Below are positions 16,854 to 25,958 of a DNA stretch of 64,000 nucleotides, piece after piece. This DNA is from JAJNPS01 sp031378845 (lineage in GTDB: Bacteria; Pseudomonadota; Alphaproteobacteria; Rhodobacterales; Rhodobacteraceae), in the NCBI GenBank assembly GCA_031378845.1, contig JANNES010000021.1:372001-436000 (forward strand). Direction: 5' to 3'. The position numbers and the translations under genes are program-made. Position 1 is the stretch's first letter. Each line of letters starts with the position of its first letter. Under the pieces are notes generated by a model. It ran no database searches. It had not been told where the DNA came from and saw nothing but the letters and a program-made list of their open reading frames with translations.

Positions 16854-18019
16854 GCGGGGTTGTGGGTGCGGAACATGGCTTTGCCGTACGGGGATGGTGT
16901 CCGGGGGCCTTGCGCCCGATGCTGTCGGGAGATGGCTGGCTCGTGCGCATCCGCCCGCCCGCCGGGCGGCTGACTGCGCGGCAGGCAACCGGGATTTCGC
17001 GGGCATCGCTGGAACATGGCAATGGCGTGATTGATCTGTCGTCGCGGGCAAACCTGCAGTTGCGCGGCGTTCGTGATGGCGCACAACTGGCCTTGGTCGC
17101 GGATCTGCGCGCACTCGGGCTTGTGGATGAAAGCGTGGCGGCAGAGGCCGCGCGCAACATCATCGTGACGCCGTTTCCCAAGACGGGCGCGCAAGGAATG
17201 GCGCGACTTTTGGCGCAGGCGCTGGCACATGCGCCCACTCTGCCGGGCAAGTTCGGCTTTGCGATTGATATTGATGCTGCACCTGTGCTTAGCGCGGTCT
17301 CTGCGGATATCCGCGTGGAACGGGACGCGGGCGGCGGTCTGATCGTGCGGCCGGACGGGCATGCCTGTGGCAAACCCACGACGGTTTGGACAGCGGTCGC
17401 CGACGCAGTAAAGCTTGCCGGCTGGTTCCTGGACACCGGAGGTGCGGCTGACGGACGCGGGCGCATGGCGGCGCATCTGTCACAGGGTGCGGTCCTGCCC
17501 GTTGGCTTTGACCGCCCGCCCGCGCCCGCCCAGTCCGCGCCCCAGCCCGGACGCCTTGAACATGGCTGGCTGGTGGGGTTCGCCTTTGGTCAGATGCAGG
17601 CCGACACGCTGGCCGCACTGGTTGCAACCCAACGCGCCATTCGTGTGACCCCGTGGCGGATGCTGATTGTCGAAGGGCTGGATGAGTTGCCCGACCTGCC
17701 GGGCCTGATCACCAGCGCCGCCGATCCCTTGCGCCGGGTGGTCGCGTGCACAGGCGCGCCGGATTGTCCGCAAGGGCTGGCGGCGACGCGACCTCTGGCG
17801 CGGGCGCTGGCGTCGCGGGTTCCGGCGGGCAGGACCTTGCACATCGCGGGCTGCGCCAAGGGCTGTGCGCATCCGGGGGTGGCGGATGTAACCTTGGTCG
17901 CGTCGGGTGACGGGTTCCACGTGATCCGCAATGGCACCGCGCGCGACACCGCATCGCGGGGTCCGGTCGGGCCTGACATGCTGGCCGCTGATCCCGGCCT
18001 GATCGCGGAGTTCTTCTGA
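16850..18019 (+). CDS. cobG: Precorrin-3B synthase CobG
   Basis: 389-residue oxygen-dependent monooxygenase related to sulfite and nitrite reductases. It makes precorrin-3B with a 4Fe-4S cluster. Two ferredoxin-reductase-like half-domains are visible, beginning RPPAGRLTARQATGIS and later GRMAAHLSQG. Cluster cysteines appear as CTGAPDC and CAKGC in the C-terminal third. The start is set to ATG 16850 in the ATGA overlap with cobN; the longer frame adds 16 residues from cobN. CobG marks the oxygen-requiring branch of the pathway. Confidence 0.93.
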   Translation: MSGVVGAEHGFAVRGWCPGALRPMLSGDGWLVRIRPPAGRLTARQATGISRASLEHGNGVIDLSSRANLQLRGVRDGAQLALVADLRALGLVDESVAAEAARNIIVTPFPKTGAQGMARLLAQALAHAPTLPGKFGFAIDIDAAPVLSAVSADIRVERDAGGGLIVRPDGHACGKPTTVWTAVADAVKLAGWFLDTGGAADGRGRMAAHLSQGAVLPVGFDRPPAPAQSAPQPGRLEHGWLVGFAFGQMQADTLAALVATQRAIRVTPWRMLIVEGLDELPDLPGLITSAADPLRRVVACTGAPDCPQGLAATRPLARALASRVPAGRTLHIAGCAKGCAHPGVADVTLVASGDGFHVIRNGTARDTASRGPVGPDMLAADPGLIAEFF

Positions 18020-18651
18020 TGCGCTACACCTTTGAAACGAACGGAGCGGCGATTTACCGGCAGTCCTTTGCGATGATCCGGGCCGAGGCGGACTTGCGCT
18101 GTTTTTCGTCCGAAGAAGAGCTTTGCGTTGTGCGGATGATCCATGCCGCCGGGATGGTGGGGTTGGAAAAGTTCGTGCGCTTTACCCCCGGCATGGCCAT
18201 CGCGACACGGGCAGCACTTGAGGGCGGCGCGCCGATCCTGTGCGATGCGCGGATGGTCAGTGAGGGCATCACGCGGACCCGGCTGCCTGCGGACAACAAG
18301 GTCATTTGCACCCTGCATGACGCAGGGGTCGCGGACCTTGCCCGCGCCATGGGCACCACACGGTCGGCGGCAGCACTGGAGATGTGGCGGCCCCATCTGG
18401 GCGGCGCGGTCGTGGCCATCGGCAACGCGCCGACAGCGCTCTTTCATCTTCTGAACATGCTGCAGGATCCCGCCTGCCCGCGCCCCGCCGCGATCATCGG
18501 CTGCCCGGTGGGGTTCGTCGGGGCGGCGGAATCCAAGGCGGCCTTGATCACCGACCCGCCCTGCCCGGCGCTGGTGGTCGAGGGGCGGCTGGGCGGATCG
18601 GCGATCACCGTCGCCGCCGTCAATGCCCTCGCACAACGGGCCGAGATCTGA
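18019..18651 (+). CDS. cobH: Precorrin-8X methylmutase CobH
   Basis: 210-residue enzyme that moves a methyl group from C-11 to C-12 to give hydrogenobyrinic acid. The catalytic His is in VRMIHAAGMVGLE. Further signatures are GAPILCDARMVSEGITRTRLPA and GNAPTALFHLL, with CPVGFVGAAESKAAL near the end. Length is typical. Overlaps cobG and cobI by single bases. Confidence 0.96.
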   Translation: MRYTFETNGAAIYRQSFAMIRAEADLRCFSSEEELCVVRMIHAAGMVGLEKFVRFTPGMAIATRAALEGGAPILCDARMVSEGITRTRLPADNKVICTLHDAGVADLARAMGTTRSAAALEMWRPHLGGAVVAIGNAPTALFHLLNMLQDPACPRPAAIIGCPVGFVGAAESKAALITDPPCPALVVEGRLGGSAITVAAVNALAQRAEI

Positions 18652-19382
18652 TGGGCCGCATCCTGTGCACCGGCCTTGGCCCCGGCGATCCCGACCTGAT
18701 CAGCGTCAAGGCGGATCGCGCGATCCGGGGGGCGGCGCATGTGGCGTACTTTCGCAAAGCCGGGCGTCCGGGCCAGGCGCGCAAGATCGTCGAGGGGATG
18801 CTGGCGGCAGGTGTTGTCGAATATGCGATGGAATATCCGGTGACGACAGAACTGCGGTTTGACAGTCCGGAATACATCGAGGTGCTGGCGCGGTTTTATG
18901 ACCACTGGGCAGAGCGGCTGGCGACACTGGTCACAGCGCACGACGTGGTGGTGCTGTGCGAGGGAGACCCGTTTTTCTACGGCTCGTTCATGCACCTTTA
19001 CACCCGGCTTCGCAGCCGCGTGCCGGTCGAGGTGATCCCTGGCATTCCGGGCATGGTCGGCTGCTGGTGGGCGACGGGCGAGCCGGTCACCTGGGGTGAT
19101 GACGTGCTGACGGTGCTGATGGGCACTCTGCCCGAGGCCGACCTGGTGCGCCATATGGCCGAGGCGGATGCGCTGGTGGTGATGAAGACCGGGCGCAACC
19201 TGCCCAAGGTGCGCCGTGCCCTTGCGGCTGCGGGCAGGCTGGACGCGGCATGGCTGATCGAGCGGGGCACCATGGCGGGGGAGCGCGTCGTGCCCTTGGC
19301 GGATGTCGATGGCACCGATTGCCCCTATTTCGCGATCGTGGTGGTGCATGGTCAGGGACGGCGTCCAGAGGTGCCGGAATGA
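18651..19382 (+). CDS. cobI: Precorrin-2 C20-methyltransferase CobI
   Basis: 243-residue SAM-dependent methyltransferase of the corrin/porphyrin methylase fold. N-terminal GLGPGDPDLISVKA binds SAM, ALLCEGDPF-like CEGDPFFYGSFMHLY is the second signature, and VEVIPGIPGM the third. The start is the ATG in TGATG, sharing one base with the cobH stop; the open frame upstream is cobH read in another frame. It acts after CobA, methylating C-20 of precorrin-2. Confidence 0.94.
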   Translation: MGRILCTGLGPGDPDLISVKADRAIRGAAHVAYFRKAGRPGQARKIVEGMLAAGVVEYAMEYPVTTELRFDSPEYIEVLARFYDHWAERLATLVTAHDVVVLCEGDPFFYGSFMHLYTRLRSRVPVEVIPGIPGMVGCWWATGEPVTWGDDVLTVLMGTLPEADLVRHMAEADALVVMKTGRNLPKVRRALAAAGRLDAAWLIERGTMAGERVVPLADVDGTDCPYFAIVVVHGQGRRPEVPE

Positions 19383-20113
19383 CCGGCTCGCTTGCCGTGG
19401 TTGGGCTTGGCCCGGGGGACACCGCATTGGTCACGCCCGAAGTCAGCGACGCGCTGGCGGGGGCCACGCATGTTCTGGGCTATTTCCCCTATGTCGCGCG
19501 GCTGGCCCCGCGTCCGGGGCTGACCCTCTTGCCATCCGACAATCGCGAAGAACTGCACCGCGCGACGCAGGCCTTGCAGTTGGCGGCGGCGGGGGGCCGC
19601 GTGGTGGTGGTGTCCTCTGGCGATCCGGGGGTGTTCGCCATGGCCTCGGCGGTGTTCGAGGCTCTGGAACTGTGGGACCATCCCGCCCCGGAGATCCGTA
19701 TCTTGCCCGGCATTACGGCGATGCTTGCGGCAGCGGCGCGGCTCGGTGCGCCACTCGGGCATGATTTCTGCGCCATCAACCTTAGCGACAATCTCAAGCC
19801 GTGGGACGTGGTGGAAGAGCGCCTGCGGCTGGCAGCGCGCGCCGATTTCGCGATGGCATTCTACAACCCCCGCTCTGCCAGCCGCCCGCATCAGTTCGCG
19901 CGCGCCCTTGTTGTGCTGCAGGAGATGTGCGGGCCGGATCGTCTGATCAGCTTTGCCCGCGCGGTGGCCACGCCCCAAGAGCGGCTGGTGACCGTGACCT
20001 TGGGGGAAGCCACCCCGGAGATGGCAGATATGCGCACGCTGGTCATCGTGGGGTCATCCGCGACGCGGCGGGTCGGCCCTTGGGTCTATACGCCCAGATC
20101 GGTCGGGGCGTGA
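19379..20113 (+). CDS. cobJ: Precorrin-3B C17-methyltransferase CobJ
   Basis: 244-residue SAM-dependent methyltransferase and ring-contracting enzyme. It starts MTGSLAVVGLGPGD, with VVSSGDPGVFAMASAVFEAL and RILPGITAMLAAAARLGAPL as SAM and substrate signatures, and FYNPRSASRP with the CobJ-specific Asn and Pro. The ATGA overlap with cobI fixes the start. Its 3' end overlaps the convergent cobK gene by 28 bases. Confidence 0.94.
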   Translation: MTGSLAVVGLGPGDTALVTPEVSDALAGATHVLGYFPYVARLAPRPGLTLLPSDNREELHRATQALQLAAAGGRVVVVSSGDPGVFAMASAVFEALELWDHPAPEIRILPGITAMLAAAARLGAPLGHDFCAINLSDNLKPWDVVEERLRLAARADFAMAFYNPRSASRPHQFARALVVLQEMCGPDRLISFARAVATPQERLVTVTLGEATPEMADMRTLVIVGSSATRRVGPWVYTPRSVGA

Positions 20114-20835
20114 TGGAGCCAGTCCATCACCTCGGCCACGGTGGCCACGGTCCGGCGCAAGGGCAGCGCCGGGCGGTCGATCATCAGAACCGGCACGCCA
20201 AGGTTGCGCGCGGCGACAAGTTTGGCCTCGGCCCCAGTGCCACCGGCATTCTTGGCAACGATCAGGTCGACACGGTGGTCTTGCAAAAGTGCGGTATCGC
20301 CCGCGACATCGAAGGGGCCGCGCGCCAAGATGACCTGCGCATGGGGCAGCGGCTGCGGTTCGGCCGGCGGATCGACGGTGCGCAGGATGTAGCGGTGCTG
20401 TGGCTTGCCCGCAAAGATCGCCAGCCGCTGGCGACCGATCGCCAGAAACACCGTCCAAGGCTCGTCGGGCAGCGTGTCGGCGGCGGCGGCCTCGTCTGCG
20501 ACATGGGTCCACAGATCACCCGGGCCTTCGCTCCATGGCGGACGTTCCAGCGCAATCAGACGATGGCCGCTGTCGGCGCAGGCGGTAACGGCATTGCGGC
20601 TCATCGTGGCTGCAAAGGGATGCGTGGCATCAACGACATGGGTGATCTTTTCGGCGCGCAGATAGGCCATCAGTCCGGCGACGCCGCCAAAGCCGCCGAT
20701 ACGGGTCGCGACGGGTTGACTGATCGGCGACGCGGTGCGTCCCGCATACGAATAGACGGCGTCAATTCCGGCCTTGTCCAAAGCTGCCGCAAGCTGGCCC
20801 GCTTCGGTCGTCCCGCCCAGCAAAAGGACGCGCAT
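20086..20835 (-). CDS. cobK: Precorrin-6A reductase CobK, antisense within the cob operon
   Basis: 249-residue NADPH-dependent reductase that reduces precorrin-6A to precorrin-6B (dihydro form). The N-terminal MRVLLLGGTTEAGQLAAAL and VVDATHPFAATMSRNA are diagnostic, with LIVAKNAGG and PVLMIDRP near the C-terminus. The start is ATG 20835. The gene faces opposite to all its neighbours: it overlaps cobJ tail to tail by 28 bases, and its start codon is one base from the cobL start. Transcription from the riboswitch-controlled operon must therefore run antisense across it. Confidence 0.95.
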   Translation of the reverse strand: MRVLLLGGTTEAGQLAAALDKAGIDAVYSYAGRTASPISQPVATRIGGFGGVAGLMAYLRAEKITHVVDATHPFAATMSRNAVTACADSGHRLIALERPPWSEGPGDLWTHVADEAAAADTLPDEPWTVFLAIGRQRLAIFAGKPQHRYILRTVDPPAEPQPLPHAQVILARGPFDVAGDTALLQDHRVDLIVAKNAGGTGAEAKLVAARNLGVPVLMIDRPALPLRRTVATVAEVMDWLHHAPTDLGV

Positions 20836-20836
20836 C

Positions 20837-22021
20837 TTGGCTGATCCTTGGTTGTCCATCATCGGTATCGGCGAGGATGGCCTGAATGGGCTTGGTCGTG
20901 CAAGCATGGATGCGCTGTCGGCGGCAGAGGTGGTGTTTGGCGGGCCACGGCATCTTGCGCTGGCAGGGGTGACCGGCGCGCGGGCGCGGGCCTGGCCAGT
21001 GCCGTTTTCGACGGCGCCCGTGCTGGCGTTGCGCGGGCAAAGGGTTGCCGTTCTGGTCTCGGGCGATCCGTTCTGGTTCGGGGCGGGTGGCAGTCTGGCG
21101 CGCGATCTGGAGCCTCGCGAATGGCGGGCCTATCCTGCGGCTTCGACGTTCTCGTGGATCGCCGCGCGGCTGGGGTGGCCGCTTGAAACCACGCTGTGCG
21201 CAGGCCTGCATGCGACACCTTTTGCGAGCCTGCTTGCCTCGTTGCAAGCCGGGCAAAGGGTGATTGCCCTCGTCGCGGATGGTGCATCGGCGCGGGATTT
21301 TGCAGCCTATGTCACGGCGCGGGGTTTTGGTACATCGACACTCTGGCTGGCCGAGGCGATGGGCGGGCCGGACGAGCGTTTGCGCGAGTATCGCGCCGAC
21401 AACACCTTGCCCGACGACATCGGCGCACTTGTCGCGGTGGCGGTGGAGCTTGCCGGAGGGCCGGGTCTGCCGCGCACCGCAGGCCTTTCGGACGATCTTT
21501 TCGACCATGACGGCCAGATCACCAAACGCCCTGTCCGCGCGCTGGCCCTGTCGGCTCTGGCGCCGCGTCCGGGGCAGCGCTTGTGGGATATCGGCGGCGG
21601 GTCGGGGTCGGTGTCGGTCGAGTGGTGTCTTGCCGGGGGCATTGCCCTGACCATCGAGGCGCGACCCGAGCGCGCCGCGCGGATAACGGCGAATGCTGCC
21701 ACATTCGGGGTTGCGCCGTCGTTGTCTGTCATTGGCGGCAACGCCCCGGATGCGTTGGCGGGTCTGCCGTCTCCACAAGCGGTCTTTGTCGGTGGCGGGG
21801 CGTCTGAGGAGCTTTTGGCCGATCTGTGGGGGCGCATTCCGCAAGGCTGTCGTCTGGTGGCGCATGGCGTTACGCTGGAAACCGAAAGCCTGCTGATGGA
21901 CTGGCATGGCCGCGTCGGAGGAGAACTGATGAAGGTCGAGATCGCGCATGTCGCCCCCTTGGGCCGGATGCGCGGCTGGGTGCCGTCGCGGCCCGTCCTG
22001 CAATGGAGCGTGGTCAAATGA
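20837..22021 (+). CDS. cobL: Precorrin-6B C5,15-methyltransferase (decarboxylating) CobL
   Basis: 394-residue two-domain enzyme. The N-terminal CbiE-like methylase (WLSIIGIGEDGLNGLG, VLVSGDPFWFGAGG) and the C-terminal CbiT-like SAM methyltransferase (LWDIGGGSGSVSVEW) add the last two ring methyls and decarboxylate. The likely start is TTG at 20837, which gives ADPWLSIIG directly after the initiator. No ATG lies near the family N-terminus, and an upstream TTG at 20774 would run antisense through cobK. Stop overlaps the cobE start by 4 bases. Confidence 0.92.
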   Translation: MADPWLSIIGIGEDGLNGLGRASMDALSAAEVVFGGPRHLALAGVTGARARAWPVPFSTAPVLALRGQRVAVLVSGDPFWFGAGGSLARDLEPREWRAYPAASTFSWIAARLGWPLETTLCAGLHATPFASLLASLQAGQRVIALVADGASARDFAAYVTARGFGTSTLWLAEAMGGPDERLREYRADNTLPDDIGALVAVAVELAGGPGLPRTAGLSDDLFDHDGQITKRPVRALALSALAPRPGQRLWDIGGGSGSVSVEWCLAGGIALTIEARPERAARITANAATFGVAPSLSVIGGNAPDALAGLPSPQAVFVGGGASEELLADLWGRIPQGCRLVAHGVTLETESLLMDWHGRVGGELMKVEIAHVAPLGRMRGWVPSRPVLQWSVVK

Positions 22022-22371
22022 GGGTTGCGGGCATCGGATGCCGGGCGGACGCGCCCGCAGCGACCCTGCGCGCGCTGCTTGCCGGGGCTGGCGGGGTGGA
22101 CCTTGTTGCAGGATTGGAGATGCGGGTTGCACAAGTGCAGCCCATTGCGGCAGGATTGGGTTTGCGGTTCCGTGCGGTGGCTGAGCCTGAACTGCGCGGA
22201 ACGGTGACGCCCACCGCCTCGCACCGCATCAAGACGCGGTTTGGTACAGGCTCGGTCGCCGAGGCGACGGCCCTGATCGCTGCCGGGCGCAATGCGCGCA
22301 TCGTCGAGACGCGCCGCATGAGCCCCGATGCGACCGCCACCATCGCCATTGCCGAAGGAGACGGCCCGTGA
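22018..22371 (+). CDS. cobE: Cobalamin biosynthesis protein CobE (CbiG C-terminal-like)
   Basis: 117-residue protein matching CobE, equivalent to the C-terminal domain of CbiG. MRVAGIGCRADAPAATLRALL and the IKTRFGTGSVAEATAL region are family traits, and the C-terminus has the repeated VETRRMSPD/ATATIAIAEG segment. Its exact task in the aerobic pathway is not settled. It lies between cobL and cobM with 4-base overlaps on both sides, which argues for a place in the same operon. Confidence 0.88.
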   Translation: MRVAGIGCRADAPAATLRALLAGAGGVDLVAGLEMRVAQVQPIAAGLGLRFRAVAEPELRGTVTPTASHRIKTRFGTGSVAEATALIAAGRNARIVETRRMSPDATATIAIAEGDGP

Positions 22372-23150
22372 CGGTACATTTCATCGGCGCGGGCCCGGGG
22401 GCTGCGGATCTGATTACCTTGCGCGGGCGCGATCTGATCGCGGCCTCGCCGGTGTGTCTTTACGCAGGCTCGTTGATCCCCGACGGCGTGCTGGCGCATT
22501 GCCCGCCCGGTGCGCGGATCGTCAACACCGCGCCCTTGAGCCTCGATGACATCATGGCAGAGTGCGCCAGCGCCCACGCGGCGGGGCAGGATGTGGCGCG
22601 GCTGCATTCGGGGGATCTGTCGATCTGGTCGGCAATGGGCGAACAGGTGCGGCGCCTGCGGGCATTGGGGATCCCCTTCAGCGTGACACCGGGCGTGCCT
22701 TCCTTTGCCGCTGCCGCCGCGACTTTGGGGGCGGAACTGACCCTGCCGGAGCTGACGCAATCGGTGATCCTGACGCGAACCTCGGGGCGGGCGTCGGCGA
22801 TGCCATCGGGAGAGACGCTGGAGAATTTCGCCAAGACGGGCGCAGTGCTGGCGATCCATCTGTCGATCCATGTGCTGGCGCGCGTGATCGCGGAACTGAC
22901 ACCGCATTATGGCGCCGACTGCCCGGTGGCGATTGTCTGGCGGGCCAGCTGGCCCGACGAGAGGATCGTTCGCGGCACACTTGCGACGCTAGACCTTGGG
23001 CAGATCGCGCAGATGGAGCGGACGGCGCTGATCCTTGTGGGTCGATCCCTAGGGGAGGCCGCGTTTGGCGACAGTCGCCTTTACGCGGCGGATTACGACC
23101 GGCGCTATCGTCCCCTTGGCACCCATCCGCGTTTTCCGGAGGCGACCTGA
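22368..23150 (+). CDS. cobM: Precorrin-4 C11-methyltransferase CobM
   Basis: 260-residue SAM-dependent methyltransferase. FIGAGPGAADLITLRGRDLI is the SAM-binding start, VARLHSGDLSIWSAMGEQ and FSVTPGVPSFAAAAATLG follow, and VILTRTSGRASAMP is characteristic of CobM/CbiF. The start is GTG within the GTGA overlap with cobE. Length is normal. Confidence 0.95.
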   Translation: MTVHFIGAGPGAADLITLRGRDLIAASPVCLYAGSLIPDGVLAHCPPGARIVNTAPLSLDDIMAECASAHAAGQDVARLHSGDLSIWSAMGEQVRRLRALGIPFSVTPGVPSFAAAAATLGAELTLPELTQSVILTRTSGRASAMPSGETLENFAKTGAVLAIHLSIHVLARVIAELTPHYGADCPVAIVWRASWPDERIVRGTLATLDLGQIAQMERTALILVGRSLGEAAFGDSRLYAADYDRRYRPLGTHPRFPEAT

Positions 23151-24460
23151 TGCTGCCCCCCGGCCTTTTGATCTCGGCACCCGCATCGGGCACCGGCAAG
23201 ACCACGCTGATGCTGGGTCTGCTGGCAGCGTTCCGCGCGGCAGGTGTCGTGGTACAGCCCTTCAAAAGCGGGCCAGATTACATCGACCCTGCCTTCCACA
23301 CCGCGGCGTCGGGTCGGGTCTCGGTCAATCTGGACAGCTGGGCGATGGGGGCGGTACAGATTTCCGCCCTGAGCGGCGCCGCCGATGGCACCGATCTGGT
23401 GCTGGCCGAGGGGTCGATGGGTTTGTTCGACGGCGTGGCCCGGCCGGGGATCAGCGGTGATGGCTCGTCAGCAGATCTGGCGATGATGATGGGCTGGCCG
23501 GTTGTGCTGATCCTTGATGTATCGGGTCAGGCCCAAACTGCCGCAGCGGTCGCATTGGGCTGTGCCGCGATGCGTCCCGGTTTGCGGCTGGCGGGCGTGG
23601 TCTTGAACCGCGTGGCAAGCCCGAGGCATGAGGCCCTGGTGCGGGCAGGCATGGAGACCGCGGGCATCACGGTGCTGGGTGCGCTGCCCCGCAACCCCGA
23701 GATTTCCTTGCCGGAGCGGCATCTGGGACTGGTGCAGGCCGAAGAACAGCCCGAGCTTGCCGCCCTGATTGCCAAGGCCGGGGCGTTTGTTGCGGCGCAT
23801 GTGGATCTGGACCGGTTGCGCGGGCTGGCGGCCGGTGCCCGGCCCCGACGCATGGGGCAAAAGCTGCGTCCCCCCGGGCAACGCATCGCACTCGCGCGGG
23901 ACGCTGCGTTTTCCTTTGTCTATCCGCATCTGATCCAAGGCTGGCACGATGCGGGGGCCGAGATCATGCCGTTTTCGCCGCTGGCCGATGACGGGCCGGA
24001 TGCGTCCGCGGATGTGTGCTGGCTGCCCGGCGGGTATCCCGAATTGCATGCCGGTGTGTTGGCCGCAGCCGGTCGGTTCCGCGATGGCTTGCGCAGCTTT
24101 GCCCGGACGCGCCCGGTGCATGGCGAATGCGGCGGGTACATGGCGCTGGGGGCGGGGCTGGTCGATGCGGGCGGAGTGCGGCATCAGATGGCGGGGCTGT
24201 TGGCGTTAGAAACCAGCTTTGCCAAGCGGCGGATGCATCTGGGCTACCGCGCTGCAGCACTCTTGGCGCCAATGCCGGGTCATGCAGCCGGCGCTGAGTT
24301 GCGGGGTCATGAATTTCACTATGCCACCATCCTTGCCCAGGACGACGCGCCCTTGGCCGATGTCCGCGATGCAACCGGGGTCACGGTGGCTGAGACCGGC
24401 TCTTGTCGGGGTCATGTCACGGGCAGCTTTTTCCATCTGATCGCCGAGGCACGGATATGA
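23150..24460 (+). CDS. cobB: Hydrogenobyrinic acid a,c-diamide synthase CobB
   Basis: 436-residue glutamine amidotransferase that amidates side chains a and c, giving the CobN substrate. The N-terminal ATP domain has SAPASGTGKTTL (P-loop) and FKSGPDYIDPAFH. The C-terminal glutaminase-like domain has VHGECGGYMALG with the Cys nucleophile and GHVTGSFFHLI with the His. The start is ATG 23150 in a one-base TGATG overlap with cobM; the longer frame reads through cobM and is rejected. Confidence 0.95.
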   Translation: MLPPGLLISAPASGTGKTTLMLGLLAAFRAAGVVVQPFKSGPDYIDPAFHTAASGRVSVNLDSWAMGAVQISALSGAADGTDLVLAEGSMGLFDGVARPGISGDGSSADLAMMMGWPVVLILDVSGQAQTAAAVALGCAAMRPGLRLAGVVLNRVASPRHEALVRAGMETAGITVLGALPRNPEISLPERHLGLVQAEEQPELAALIAKAGAFVAAHVDLDRLRGLAAGARPRRMGQKLRPPGQRIALARDAAFSFVYPHLIQGWHDAGAEIMPFSPLADDGPDASADVCWLPGGYPELHAGVLAAAGRFRDGLRSFARTRPVHGECGGYMALGAGLVDAGGVRHQMAGLLALETSFAKRRMHLGYRAAALLAPMPGHAAGAELRGHEFHYATILAQDDAPLADVRDATGVTVAETGSCRGHVTGSFFHLIAEARI

Positions 24461-25212
24461 GCGATGCGATGACGCCGGGGTTTGTGTCCTTTGTCTCGAG
24501 CGGTCCGGGGGATCCGGACCTGTTGACGGTCAAGGCGGTGCGCCGTCTGGGTGAGGCCGACGCGGTGCTTTATGACGATCTGTCGGCGGGGCCGATCCTT
24601 GCGCTGGCGCGACCCGGCGCGGATCTGGTTGGGGTGGGCAAACGCGCGGGGCGCGCGTCGCCCAAGCAAGACCATGTGAGCCATTTGCTGGTCGATTACG
24701 CCAAGAGCGGCGCGCGGGTAGTGCGGCTGAAATCCGGCGACGCAGGGATTTTCGGGCGCCTGGAGGAAGAGATCACGGCGCTGGTCGCGGCGGGGATCAG
24801 CTATGAGATCGTGCCGGGCGTCACCGCCCCTTCGGCGGCAGCGGCGGCGGCGGGGATCCCCTTGACCCGCAGGTTGGCCGCACGGCGGTTGCAGTTCGTC
24901 ACCGGGGCGGATGTGACGGGGGGGCTGCCGGAAGACATGAATTGGGCGGCCTTGGCGGACCCGCTTGCCACCACCTGCGTTTTCATGGGCAAGCGCACGT
25001 TTTCGGCGCTGGTCGAGGGGTTGGTGGCGCATGGATTGCCCGCCGAGACGCCTGCCCTGCTGGCGGAATCGGTGGGGCACGCGCAAGAGCGCATCTGGCG
25101 CGGCACGCTTGCCACGCTTGCGGCGCGGTTGGCCGAGGATATCGGAACGTTTCCGGCGATCATCCTTTATGGTGCGCTCGCCGGCGCGCCCGAGGGCTGG
25201 GACGCGCCGTGA
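24457..25212 (+). CDS. cobA: Uroporphyrinogen-III C-methyltransferase CobA
   Basis: 251-residue SUMT, the branch-point enzyme that makes precorrin-2 with two SAM molecules. SSGPGDPDLLTVKAVRRL is the SAM loop, YDDLSAGPIL and VRLKSGDAGIFGR are SUMT signatures, and VPGVTAPSAAAAAAGIPLT follows. It is a stand-alone SUMT without CysG-type dehydrogenase fusion. ATGA overlap with cobB. Confidence 0.94.
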   Translation: MSDAMTPGFVSFVSSGPGDPDLLTVKAVRRLGEADAVLYDDLSAGPILALARPGADLVGVGKRAGRASPKQDHVSHLLVDYAKSGARVVRLKSGDAGIFGRLEEEITALVAAGISYEIVPGVTAPSAAAAAAGIPLTRRLAARRLQFVTGADVTGGLPEDMNWAALADPLATTCVFMGKRTFSALVEGLVAHGLPAETPALLAESVGHAQERIWRGTLATLAARLAEDIGTFPAIILYGALAGAPEGWDAP

Positions 25213-25958
25213 AAACTTTGCACATGATTGGCATTGGCACCGGCAATCCCGACCACGTGACACTGCAAGCCGTGCGGGCAATCAATGCGGCCGACCTGAT
25301 CTTGATTCCGCACAAGGGGCCGGACAAGGCGGATCTGGCGGATCTTCGCAGGCAGATCTTGACAACTGTACTGACCAATCGTGCAACCAAGACGGTGGGA
25401 TTTGACCTGCCGCGCCGCGATGCCTCGGACCCTGACTACCGACATGGCGTGGCCAATTGGCACGACGCCATCGCGCAAGCCTGGACCCGGGCCTTGGCGC
25501 CCTATCCCGAGGTGGATCATGTGGCCTTGCTGGTCTGGGGGGATCCGGCGCTATACGACAGCACCTTGCGGATCGCGGCACGGCTGGACCCGGCCCCTGC
25601 CGTCAGCGTGATCCCCGGCATCTCGGCGCCACATGTTCTGGCCGCCGCTCACGGCATTGCGCTGAACACTGTGGGGGGGCCGTATCTGACGACCACCGGG
25701 CGGCGGTTGCGCGATCACGGCTGGCCCGAGGGGGCCGAGACACTGGTCGTGATGCTGGACGGCGACTGCGCGTTTCAGAGCCTGGACCCCAGGGGGCTGA
25801 CGATCTGGTGGGGGGCCTATGTGGGCATGACGGAGGAAATTCTGGCACATGGTCCGCTGGCCGAAGCAGGGCCGCGTATCGTCGCGATCCGGGCGGCAGC
25901 GCGGGCGGCGCATGGCTGGATCATGGATATCTATGTTCTGCGCCGGGGGGCGGCATGA
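25209..25958 (+). CDS. cobF: Precorrin-6A synthase (deacetylating) CobF
   Basis: 249-residue C1-methyltransferase that also releases the extruded C-20 fragment as acetate; specific to the aerobic pathway. MIGIGTGNPDHVTLQAV is the SAM start, LLVWGDPALYDSTLRI and SVIPGISAPHVLAAAHG follow, and LDGDCAFQSL with the IWWGAYVGMTEEIL segment identifies CobF. The start is GTG in the GTGA overlap with cobA. Its presence with CobG confirms the oxygen-dependent route. Confidence 0.94.
   Translation: MKTLHMIGIGTGNPDHVTLQAVRAINAADLILIPHKGPDKADLADLRRQILTTVLTNRATKTVGFDLPRRDASDPDYRHGVANWHDAIAQAWTRALAPYPEVDHVALLVWGDPALYDSTLRIAARLDPAPAVSVIPGISAPHVLAAAHGIALNTVGGPYLTTTGRRLRDHGWPEGAETLVVMLDGDCAFQSLDPRGLTIWWGAYVGMTEEILAHGPLAEAGPRIVAIRAAARAAHGWIMDIYVLRRGAA

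Noticed and set aside
15543..17114. 523-codon minus-strand frame across cobN and cobG
   Set aside because: Low-complexity Arg/Pro-rich peptide, antisense to two recognised cob genes.
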